A DNA stretch of 14,421 nucleotides from the NCBI GenBank assembly GCA_002438345.1, contig DJUJ01000175.1:3221-17641 (forward strand). The letters run 5' to 3'. Positions 1 to 5,992 of the stretch are shown in pieces. The position numbers and the translations under genes were made by a program. How positions within the stretch are numbered: the first letter of the stretch is position 1; the number at the start of each line of letters is the position of its first letter. The notes under the pieces were generated by a model. That model did not search any database and was not told the origin of the DNA. It saw only the letters and a program-made list of their open reading frames with translations. This DNA comes from Paenibacillus sp. UBA6285 (lineage in GTDB: Bacteria > Bacillota > Bacilli > Paenibacillales > Paenibacillaceae).

Positions 1-49
1 TCATGATCATTTTCGTTTTCCAGCGTTCATTACCCTCAAGTTTACTCAT
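1..49 (-). CDS. YolD-like protein, N-terminal fragment (runs off the window)
   Basis: Reading the minus strand from the ATG at 49-47 gives 16 codons beginning MSKLEGNERWKTKMIM before the window ends. YolD-family proteins typically open with a short MSK..GN..W...M motif and are encoded next to UmuC/DinB-like polymerases, which is the case here. The ATG overlaps the TGA stop of the polymerase gene (ATGA, 4-nt overlap), so the two are translationally coupled. Only the N-terminus is visible. The call rests on this motif plus context and cannot be confirmed from this fragment. Confidence 0.7.
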   Translation of the reverse strand, partial: MSKLEGNERWKTKMIM

Positions 50-1308
50 TTATAGTGACCTCCAATCTGTTCAGCTCTTTCTAGGGCAACACCGGATTCA
101 AGCATAGATGAAGCTCTGATTAGAGCTTTACTGCCATAACGAGCTTTTATTTGATCGATTGTGCGTTCTTTGTTGTAAGCCCGAATTCTGTCATCAAAGA
201 GTGTAAGTTGGATGACGCTATCATCAGATAGGTTAGACAAGGAAATCGCTAATCGCCCTATGGGAAGGCCCGACCAGTTGTCTGCAAATAATTTTTGCGC
301 AGCTGCAGCTACTTCGTGCGTTAATGATGTTGGTTCGGGCAATGTCATCTGGCGCTCGTAAGCGTTTGAACGCTCTCCGTCCGTCTCCAAAACTGAAATA
401 GATACCACCGATCCAATATAACGATACCGCCGCGCTCGCTGACATACTTCAATGACGAGTTCAAGCAACACAACCTCAATATCCGTATGCCGGGTGTATA
501 AATTCCAACGCAGAGCCTTGCCATGTCCCACTGATTTGATCTGATGACGCATTCCTGTGACCACTGGACTAGGATCTAGCCCGCGCGCAGTTTGCCAATA
601 ATATTCCGCTTGGATATCACTCTGCTTACCCATGGTGGTTCGCATTCGTTGCTTAAACTCTGACAGTTCCATTCGCGCAATGTCTCCAATTGTGGATATA
701 CCCATACGCCAAAAATTCTTGGTCATTCTAGACGCTACCATAAACATATCCTGTACAGGAAGTCTCCAAAGGGTCGTCTCTAATTGGTCAAAAGTAAGTT
801 CGTATATCCCCTCCTTCATCTTTTTGGCGTAGTTATCTGTCGCCATCTTTGCCATAACCTTAGTAGATCCAATACCTACCCGAGTCCAGACTCCAGTCGA
901 AAGTAAAACATGATGCTGAATTTTATGAATCATATCCTGCAGAGATCCTCCGAAATATGCAAGAGATCCTGTGACATCCAGAAACTGCTCATCGATACTG
1001 TAGGGTTCTACCAGATCCGTATATGTCCGGTAAATCTCTGATATCAAAAGCGATACTTTAATGTAAGTCCCCATGCGTGGGCGTATTACGATTAGCTCTG
1101 GGCATTTTGCTAAAGCTTCACCTACACGCGAAGCCGTTGTTACACCCTTTGCTTTTGCAATCGGGCAAGCCGCCAACACAATACCGTTCATTCTTGTCGG
1201 ATCCCCAACTGCAACAGGTTTATCTCGATATTCAGGATGGGCAGCTTTCTCCACAGAAGCGTAAAATGCCTGGCAGTCAGACAGTAGAATGACGCGATCC
1301 TTAAGCAT
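46..1308 (-). CDS. Y-family (UmuC/DinB-like) translesion DNA polymerase
   Basis: A 420-aa DNA-damage-tolerance polymerase of the ImpB/MucB/SamB (UmuC/DinB) type that copies past lesions at stalled forks. Visible catalytic parts are the first metal ligand Asp11 in SDCQAFYASVE, the aromatic steric-gate region at Phe15-Tyr16, and the SIDE motif with Asp106-Glu107. The thumb and little-finger regions follow. Near the C-terminus QLTLFDD (Gln367-Phe371 core) is a typical beta-clamp-binding motif, which ties the enzyme to the replisome. The start ATG has AGGAAC about 8 nt upstream and overlaps the end of the preceding small gene by 8 nt. It lies between a WYL-like mini-protein and a YolD-like gene under a LexA-type box, so damage induction is expected. 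It is a relative of B. subtilis UvrX/YqjW but looks distinct from both, so no symbol is given. Confidence 0.93.
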   Translation of the reverse strand: MLKDRVILLSDCQAFYASVEKAAHPEYRDKPVAVGDPTRMNGIVLAACPIAKAKGVTTASRVGEALAKCPELIVIRPRMGTYIKVSLLISEIYRTYTDLVEPYSIDEQFLDVTGSLAYFGGSLQDMIHKIQHHVLLSTGVWTRVGIGSTKVMAKMATDNYAKKMKEGIYELTFDQLETTLWRLPVQDMFMVASRMTKNFWRMGISTIGDIARMELSEFKQRMRTTMGKQSDIQAEYYWQTARGLDPSPVVTGMRHQIKSVGHGKALRWNLYTRHTDIEVVLLELVIEVCQRARRYRYIGSVVSISVLETDGERSNAYERQMTLPEPTSLTHEVAAAAQKLFADNWSGLPIGRLAISLSNLSDDSVIQLTLFDDRIRAYNKERTIDQIKARYGSKALIRASSMLESGVALERAEQIGGHYK

Positions 1309-1498
1309 GACGTTGTTCCTGCACTGGTTGCCATGATAGGATATTTGTTGCCAAGAACATGCGAGGCGTTCCTGTAGTTAGACAGCTTGCTCGTATGCGG
1401 CCGTCACGTATACTGTGTATTTCAATTTTCCGCTGGCTGATATTTCTCGCTTTATCCTGATATATAATTTCAATTATTTGGCCGATGCTTATTTGCAT
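1301..1498 (-). CDS. WYL-domain-like mini-protein, first gene of the SOS operon
   Basis: A 65-aa protein starting at the ATG at 1498-1496, which has GGAGG eight nt upstream. A longer reading of the same frame up to 1594 would run through the promoter and is rejected. The sequence (IGQIIEIIYQDK...SQRKIEI...GRIRASCL..GTPRMFLATNILSWQPV) follows the strand pattern of a single WYL domain: an I.Y.D opening, an R.I.P/E-like strand, a C..G..R.F stretch and a final I..W.PV. WYL domains are small SH3-like barrels that bind nucleic-acid ligands and sit in DNA-damage and phage-response regulators. Here the domain stands alone without an HTH. Its 3' end overlaps the polymerase start by 8 nt, so the genes are co-translated. 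The assignment is by pattern only. A role as accessory or sensor for the polymerase is inference. Confidence 0.65.
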   Translation of the reverse strand: MQISIGQIIEIIYQDKARNISQRKIEIHSIRDGRIRASCLTTGTPRMFLATNILSWQPVQEQRHA

Positions 1499-1519
1499 GC
1501 GATCGCCTCCATAAAAATA

Positions 1520-1533
1520 AGAACACTTGTTTG
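1520..1533 (-). promoter_or_regulatory. LexA (SOS) box of the polymerase operon
   Basis: Read on the minus strand, CAAACAAGTGTTCT matches 12 of 14 positions of the Bacillus LexA consensus CGAACRNRYGTTYC; the mismatches are positions 2 and 14. It starts directly downstream of the -10 hexamer, over the expected transcription start, and lies 22 nt before the first gene's ATG. That is where a LexA repressor would block initiation. Consistent with damage-inducible control of the downstream polymerase. Confidence 0.75.
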
Positions 1534-1534
1534 T

Positions 1535-1564
1535 ATTATATGCGTAATCGGGAATTTTAAGCAA
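1535..1564 (-). promoter_or_regulatory. Sigma-A promoter of the SOS operon
   Basis: On the minus strand a perfect TATAAT -10 (1540-1535) is preceded by TTGCTT (1564-1559) with an 18-nt spacer. The -35 is weak (3 of 6). The predicted start falls inside the LexA-type box at 1520-1533. Confidence 0.7.
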
Positions 1565-1565
1565 C

Positions 1566-1592
1566 AAAAAAGGTGAGGTAATTTCCCCCACC
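1566..1592 (-). terminator. Intrinsic terminator-like hairpin reading toward the SOS promoter
   Basis: On the minus strand GGTGGGG (1592-1586) pairs with CCTCACC (1578-1572) as a 7-bp stem with one G-U pair and a 7-nt loop. It is followed directly by TTTTTT (1571-1566). It lies just upstream of the -35 of the SOS operon. No minus-strand gene precedes it, because the next gene (araC-type, 1733) runs the other way. It could stop antisense transcription or be the leftover 3' end of a lost gene. Confidence 0.5.
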
Positions 1593-1652
1593 AAACCCTG
1601 TATTTTTTAGAGCCCAGAATAGTCAACAGAGATTGAACAGATAACGAAAAAA

Positions 1653-1675
1653 GTTTACACTTTGATAAAGTAAAC
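1653..1675. promoter_or_regulatory. Inverted repeat GTTTAC-N11-GTAAAC upstream of the AraC-type gene
   Basis: Perfect 6-nt arms at 1653-1658 and 1670-1675. The inner bases CTTT and AAAG also pair, giving a longer imperfect dyad. It lies 58 to 80 nt upstream of the ATG at 1733. A weak promoter candidate overlaps it: TTGATA (1662-1667), 16-nt spacer, TAATTT (1684-1689). TATACT at 1697-1702 is an alternative -10 with no good -35. The dyad could be an operator for autoregulation or a short hairpin; the sequence alone does not decide. Confidence 0.35.
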
Positions 1676-1732
1676 AACAGTAGTAATTTATTGATCTATA
1701 CTCAAAAGTCTATCTAGAAAGGAAAGCTGCTA

Positions 1733-2611
1733 ATGTTCCGTTCCTCCTTTACCTTTCGCTCGGAAGAAGAAGCATCCTTGCTTCTGTTTGATTCTATCGG
1801 CTGGGAACAAGTCGATTCACCTGCCTATTCATTCAACGGCCAGAACCGGACGGAGAGAAGTTGTGTTATTTTTCAGTACACACTATCTGGAGAGGGTAGA
1901 ATTGAAATAGATGGGGTTGTTCATCGGTTAACAAAGGGCAAAGCTTTTCTAGTGACTGTCCCCAGTATACACAGGTACTATTATCCGGAAGAAGGCACCG
2001 AGCCTTGGGAAGTTTTATGGCTCAATCTACGGGGTCCTTTAGCGATTTCACTTTGGAGCCAACTCGCCACTCATTGCGGTCCAATTGTAGAACTCCCCCA
2101 GGAATCGGTTTCGATGGATTTATTGTGGAGTATATTCAAGGACATACAGGTTCATGAAGAAAGAGACTTGCATCTTTTAACGGGAAAAGTCTTTCAGTGG
2201 ATCTTGTCTATGGAGAAATACCTCAAGAAACCAAATTTGTTAACCACCTATATAAAAAATGACAAGCTTCACGCCGCTATTCAATTTATGAAGGATGATC
2301 TGCATAATAACAATCTAAGCTTAGACGATGTCGCCGCTCACGTTGGCGTTTCCAAACATCATCTTTGCAGACTGTTTCAAAAAAACATCAATCTTTCACC
2401 CTTTGAGTATTTAAAAAGACGGCGGATCGAGTTGGCAGCTTCTAAACTTAAAACAACAGATTTGACCATCAACCAGATCGCCACGGAAACCGGATTTGAC
2501 AATGCCAGCTATTTTGGAAAAGTTTTCCGATCTTATTTTGGGGTCAATCCTTCGACGTACCGAGAACAGGATCTAGAGTTCCTAACCAAGCATGTGTTTT
2601 TCGAAAATTAA
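1733..2611 (+). CDS. AraC-family transcriptional regulator (cupin sensor + HTH)
   Basis: A 292-aa regulator of classic AraC layout. Residues about 40-110 look like the sugar-sensing cupin arm and barrel, with GEGRIEIDG, a G.AFLVTVPS..RYYYPE strand pattern and WEVLWLNL. Residues about 197-280 hold the two-helix-turn-helix DNA-binding module: LDDVAAHVGVSKHHLCRLFQ, then INQIATETGFDNASYFGKVF ending in the typical GVNPSTYR signature. AAAGGAAAG about 8 nt upstream supports the ATG. It is convergent with the GH36 alpha-galactosidase gene and shares its terminator, so it is the natural candidate to control the local glycosidase genes, probably as an oligosaccharide-responsive activator. The ligand and target promoters are inferred, not seen. 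Cytoplasmic; no membrane segment. Confidence 0.92.
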   Translation: MFRSSFTFRSEEEASLLLFDSIGWEQVDSPAYSFNGQNRTERSCVIFQYTLSGEGRIEIDGVVHRLTKGKAFLVTVPSIHRYYYPEEGTEPWEVLWLNLRGPLAISLWSQLATHCGPIVELPQESVSMDLLWSIFKDIQVHEERDLHLLTGKVFQWILSMEKYLKKPNLLTTYIKNDKLHAAIQFMKDDLHNNNLSLDDVAAHVGVSKHHLCRLFQKNINLSPFEYLKRRRIELAASKLKTTDLTINQIATETGFDNASYFGKVFRSYFGVNPSTYREQDLEFLTKHVFFEN

Positions 2612-2616
2612 TTCAT

Positions 2617-2656
2617 AAAAAAGGAGCAAGCCACTGACCGGCTTGCTCCTTTTCTT
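2617..2656. terminator. Bidirectional terminator between convergent araC-type and GH36 genes
   Basis: A perfect 10-bp stem, GGAGCAAGCC (2623-2632) with GGCTTGCTCC (2640-2649), 7-nt loop, flanked by AAAAAA on the left and TTTT on the right. It therefore has a U-tract in either direction and serves both the regulator gene ending at 2611 and the alpha-galactosidase gene ending at 2658. Confidence 0.92.
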
Positions 2657-2657
2657 A

Positions 2658-4847
2658 TTAAACTTCTTTAAGTACGATAAGTAAACTTTTAAAGTCGCCC
2701 TCAAGTTGTGGAAGGTTGAGTCCGAAGTGCATCAGCTCATCTCCTCTGTACACCTCACCGTTAAGCTCAAGTCTGTAGTTTTTAGCTGGGTCGAGTCCTT
2801 TCAACCGCAATTTGCGCAGAGGTGCATTAGGCTCAGCAAGAACTCTGAAGTACGTGGCAAAAGCTTCTTTTTTATCATCCGAAACAAACATCCACGCTGT
2901 CTGATTACCCTCAAAAGGACTAAGCAGTCGATAGAAATCACCAAACTGAATCAGCATTCTCAGTTCCTTGTACTCTGAAACCTGCTTCCGGATAGCTTCG
3001 CGTTCAGCTTCAGAGAGTTTGGTCATATCTAGTTCGTAGCCGAAACTACCAGACATCGCGACATGACCACGTGTTTCCAAAGGTGTTATACGGTGCACCT
3101 GATGGTTAGGAACAGCTGATACGTGAGCACACATAGAACTCGAAGGATACACAATGCTTGTTCCATATTGGATCTTCATTCTTTCAACTGCATCCGTATC
3201 ATCACTGGTCCAGGTCTGTGGCATATAGTACAGCATTCCTGGATCAAATCGTCCGCCACCGCCGGAGCAGCTCTCGAACAGAATATGTGGGAAACGGGTG
3301 ACGATACGTTCCAACACATCATACAGCCCAAGAATATAACGGTGAGCCGTTTCGCGTTGACGTTCCGGAGGAAGAAGGGCAGACCCAATCTCTGTCATAT
3401 TACGGTTCATATCCCATTTCACATAAGTAATCGGAGCCGACGACAGCACGGAGCTAACCGAATCCACAATATAATCACATACATCCTTACGGGATAAATC
3501 CAGAACAAGCTGCTGGCGAGCTAACGTTCTTTTATGCCCTGGTACATGAAGACACCAATCCGGATGCTCACGATAAAGATCGCTTTCTGGCGATACCATT
3601 TCCGGTTCGAACCATAATCCGAATTCCATGCCCATTGCCGTAATGTCTTCCCCAAGTTTTCCGAGACCTTCTGGAAGCTTGCGACGATCCTCTACCCAAT
3701 CTCCGAGGGAGCTGTCGTCATTATCTCGCTTTCCAAACCAGCCGTCATCCAGAACAAACAGTTCAAGGCCAAGGTCTTTGCCTGCTTTAGCAATTTCTTT
3801 GATTTTATCTGCGTTGAAATTAAAATAGGTTGCTTCCCAGTTGTTGATGAGAATAGGGCGCTTACGATCACGGAATTCGCCTCTGCATAGCCGGGTCCGA
3901 TACAGACGGTGGTAGGTTCTTGATAATCCACCAAGTCCTTGACTAGATCTTACCAGTACAGCTTCAGGGGCTTGGAAGGATTCGCCCGGTTCAAGCAACC
4001 ACTGAAAATTAAAAGGCTGAATACCGATGCCCACTCTGGAAATTCCATATTGATCCACTTCCGCTTGCGCAAGAAAGCTTCCGCTGTATACAAGACTGAA
4101 TCCGTATACTTCACCGTGATCCTCTGTTGCATCTTTTGCAAGCAAGGCCATAAAAGGATTCTGCTGGGAGCTACTAGCGCCGCGTTTACTGTCAATTCGG
4201 TGGATACCAGGTACGAGTGGTCTTTTGTGGATATAACGTTCTCTAGTCCAAGTACCAGATAATTGCAGCATGTCATAATCAGAATCATGGAAGTCAACAT
4301 TCGCGCTCAACACACGTTTCAGAACCACATTGTCCTTACCCTGATTCTCAATTCGCACGGAACGTGTTATAACATCCTGATTATTAAATACGGTGTAGCT
4401 CAATACAGCAATCAGTCCGGTTTTGTCATCCTGAAGAAAGAGTTCCAGTGTCTCTGCTTCTTCTTCACTTTCAACATAGGTGGAAGGCAGCCCCTTTAAT
4501 GCAGGCTTTCCTTTATTGATCTTATAGCTCTTATAAAGGAAATCTGTAACGGTCGTACCATCTACCAAATGAACCTCGAGCGCTGGTTCCCGGAAATCGC
4601 CATTTCCATAAGACGGAAATTCACTTGGAAGGGTGTCGAGGGAGATCCTTTTGTCCTCCATCGTATATGTCGGGCTAAAGGAGCAACGTTCCACCAAATT
4701 CAGCGGTTGCCTAATTCCTTTTCCTTCTAATTTAGGACCCCAATAAACATGCGCTGGAAGTTCACCTCTAATGATTTCAATAATGTAGCTGGATTGCTCA
4801 GACTGTAAATGAAATACCTTGCGGCTGTTATCATAATAAATACTCAT
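2658..4847 (-). CDS. GH36 alpha-galactosidase (retaining, cytoplasmic)
   Basis: A 729-aa enzyme of the same length as the Geobacillus stearothermophilus AgaN/AgaB group. It hydrolyses terminal alpha-1,6-galactose from melibiose, raffinose-type sugars and galactosylated mannooligosaccharides. An N-terminal beta-supersandwich (about 1-330) is followed by the (beta/alpha)8 barrel carrying ELFVLDDGWFG, then YVKWDMNR with the expected nucleophile Asp479, FESCSGGGGRFD, and TSDDTDAV with the expected acid/base Asp549. A C-terminal beta domain ends the protein. No signal peptide is visible, so substrate must be imported. AGGAGG lies about 8 nt before the ATG. It is transcribed alone from a promoter at 4921-4949 and ends at the shared terminator. 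All key residues are present and there is no sign of decay. Confidence 0.96.
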   Translation of the reverse strand: MSIYYDNSRKVFHLQSEQSSYIIEIIRGELPAHVYWGPKLEGKGIRQPLNLVERCSFSPTYTMEDKRISLDTLPSEFPSYGNGDFREPALEVHLVDGTTVTDFLYKSYKINKGKPALKGLPSTYVESEEEAETLELFLQDDKTGLIAVLSYTVFNNQDVITRSVRIENQGKDNVVLKRVLSANVDFHDSDYDMLQLSGTWTRERYIHKRPLVPGIHRIDSKRGASSSQQNPFMALLAKDATEDHGEVYGFSLVYSGSFLAQAEVDQYGISRVGIGIQPFNFQWLLEPGESFQAPEAVLVRSSQGLGGLSRTYHRLYRTRLCRGEFRDRKRPILINNWEATYFNFNADKIKEIAKAGKDLGLELFVLDDGWFGKRDNDDSSLGDWVEDRRKLPEGLGKLGEDITAMGMEFGLWFEPEMVSPESDLYREHPDWCLHVPGHKRTLARQQLVLDLSRKDVCDYIVDSVSSVLSSAPITYVKWDMNRNMTEIGSALLPPERQRETAHRYILGLYDVLERIVTRFPHILFESCSGGGGRFDPGMLYYMPQTWTSDDTDAVERMKIQYGTSIVYPSSSMCAHVSAVPNHQVHRITPLETRGHVAMSGSFGYELDMTKLSEAEREAIRKQVSEYKELRMLIQFGDFYRLLSPFEGNQTAWMFVSDDKKEAFATYFRVLAEPNAPLRKLRLKGLDPAKNYRLELNGEVYRGDELMHFGLNLPQLEGDFKSLLIVLKEV

Positions 4848-4920
4848 AATATCCTCCTACTCTTCTTAACAGATCTTCTTGTAATGTAACCGGCTTGACT
4901 TATCTCGTTGTTTGAAATCT

Positions 4921-4949
4921 ATTTTAAAGATAAATGGAAGGGGATACAA
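4921..4949 (-). promoter_or_regulatory. Candidate sigma-A promoter of the GH36 gene
   Basis: On the minus strand TTGTAT (4949-4944) and TAAAAT (4926-4921) are separated by exactly 17 nt. The start would be near 4914, giving a leader of about 65 nt to the ATG at 4847. The -35 is weak, consistent with a need for an activator. The remaining bases of the gap 4848-5052 show no gene or clear operator. Confidence 0.5.
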
Positions 4950-5052
4950 TCTGAATATCTATACCTTGAGTAGTAAAATATTGATCTCTAAAAGTTACAT
5001 ATTACGATATTAAATTCTAGCAAAACAATAAATGATTATTAGCGGCTATAGT

Positions 5053-5101
5053 AAAAAAAATACATTACAAAGAAGAGGCCCCGTGTTAAGGACCTTCTTC
5101 C
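5053..5101 (-). terminator. Imperfect terminator hairpin downstream of the beta-mannosidase remnant
   Basis: On the minus strand AAGAAGG (from 5099) pairs with CCTCTTCTT (to 5070) with small internal defects. A T-rich tail follows, including eight T's at 5060-5053. It sits just after the stop codon of the decayed GH2 piece and was probably the terminator of the former operon. Confidence 0.5.
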
Positions 5102-5116
5102 TGAAAACCATCCTAT

Positions 5117-5341
5117 TTAAATATCAAAGACGGAGCGTAAAGTAAGCTGTGCACGAAGTTCCTCCGCTGATGCTGGCTTGTCGAGATCTTTTTTGGCGAT
5201 CGTAACCGTTCTTGTTATGCCAGCCGAAATGTCGAAATAGTTGTCGCTGAAGATCGCATCTCTTTCCTTGAAATCTAGTCCGACGAAGTGGGCATTGGCC
5301 TTGGACTTCACAGTTGGCCTGACCGTAAGCTTCAAGACCTT
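5117..5341 (-). pseudogene. C-terminal remnant of a GH2 beta-mannosidase-like protein
   Basis: About 75 codons ending at TAA 5119-5117. The reading VLKLTVRPTVKSKANAHFV, then DAIFSDNYFDISAG and finally SAEELRAQLTLRS matches the last Ig-like domain of GH2 beta-mannosidases. In these the FSDNYFD motif is characteristic and the chain ends with an (L)RAQL.vRS segment. The catalytic TIM barrel (several hundred residues) is missing, so the piece cannot be active. It abuts a different broken gene at about 5345. An ATGATG precedes it in frame but has no good ribosome binding site. A former beta-mannosidase next to alpha-galactosidase would fit galactomannan-oligosaccharide use. Confidence 0.7.
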
Positions 5342-5352
5342 TTCTATAATCA

Positions 5353-5822
5353 TCATAAAATCCTACGAATATAAGTGGTGACTCCACTCTTGTTCACTGT
5401 ATATCTGACCCATTTGTCGTTGTCATACGGCACACGAAGTATGCTTGGTTCATCCGGTTGGGCTGATTCCCCGCCAAGTGTCACCAATTTGGTCTGAATG
5501 ACCGCCATGCGGTTCGCCTTGATCTCCTCGTCGCATGCGATTACGATTTGCATCAACACAAACGATGAAGATTCATAAATATAGAAATGCTGCTCCAGCT
5601 GTGGCAGCAGGGACGTTTCGTGCAAAATGACCACATGAACACCTTTTCCAAAGCCCTGCGAACTACTACTTCCTTAGACTTCAGTGTGTGACTCTGATAA
5701 TGTTCAGTGTTGTATTCCTGACCCTGCCAGCGGAATGCGCTGCGAATCCCTTTTACATGAGAAGTGTTTCCGCCAACAACGGATGCTTCACCCGTCCCGA
5801 GATCAATCCCCCAAGTATGCCC
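5353..5822 (-). pseudogene. Frameshifted beta-sandwich domain of a glycosidase (possibly GH27-type N-terminus)
   Basis: Two minus-strand frames form one protein-like reading. Codons 5822-5658 give WGIDLGTGEASVVGGNTSH and onward to LKSKEVVVR. The frame then shifts near 5658-5663 and continues as QGFGKGVHVVILHETSLL, later YESSSFVLMQIVI and PYDNDKWVRY, stopping at 5355-5353. The DNDKWVRY strand and the HHV..E...LP..EQ.FY.YE pattern resemble the N-terminal sandwich domain I associate with some multi-domain alpha-galactosidases; this is recollection, not a search. Both ends are cut: a TGA lies just upstream at 5825-5823, and the downstream side joins the GH2 remnant. Non-functional. It may come from the same kind of gene as the GH27-like piece at 10480-10683, now 4.6 kb away. 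Confidence 0.55.
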
Positions 5823-5924
5823 TCATTATAAAGATCAGATAAAGCGTTTTCTATACAACGATCTACCGATCATACCGCGATCTAACACATCTTACACAGA
5901 CCCTATTACTCACACTGGTATATA

Positions 5925-5968
5925 TAAAAAAACAGCAGCAGGGCCTGTCATTCAGGTCCTTGCTGCTA
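5925..5968 (-). terminator. Terminator of the GH110-GH95 operon
   Basis: On the minus strand AGCAGCAAGGACCTG (from 5967) pairs with CAGGCCCTGCTGCT (to 5933), with one mismatch and one bulge, and is followed by GTTTTTTT. It lies 25 nt after the GH95 stop codon. The stretch 5823-5924 beyond it holds no recognisable gene. Confidence 0.9.
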
Positions 5969-5992
5969 TCAGTATTCGTATAAAACTGACTA

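Noticed and set aside
1301..1594. 97-aa version of the small SOS gene
   Set aside because: Its first 32 codons would cover the TATAAT promoter and LexA box; the ATG at 1498 has a perfect GGAGG.
4848..5052. Search for a small gene or riboswitch in the GH36 leader
   Set aside because: AT-rich with scattered stops in all frames; only a promoter candidate is supportable.
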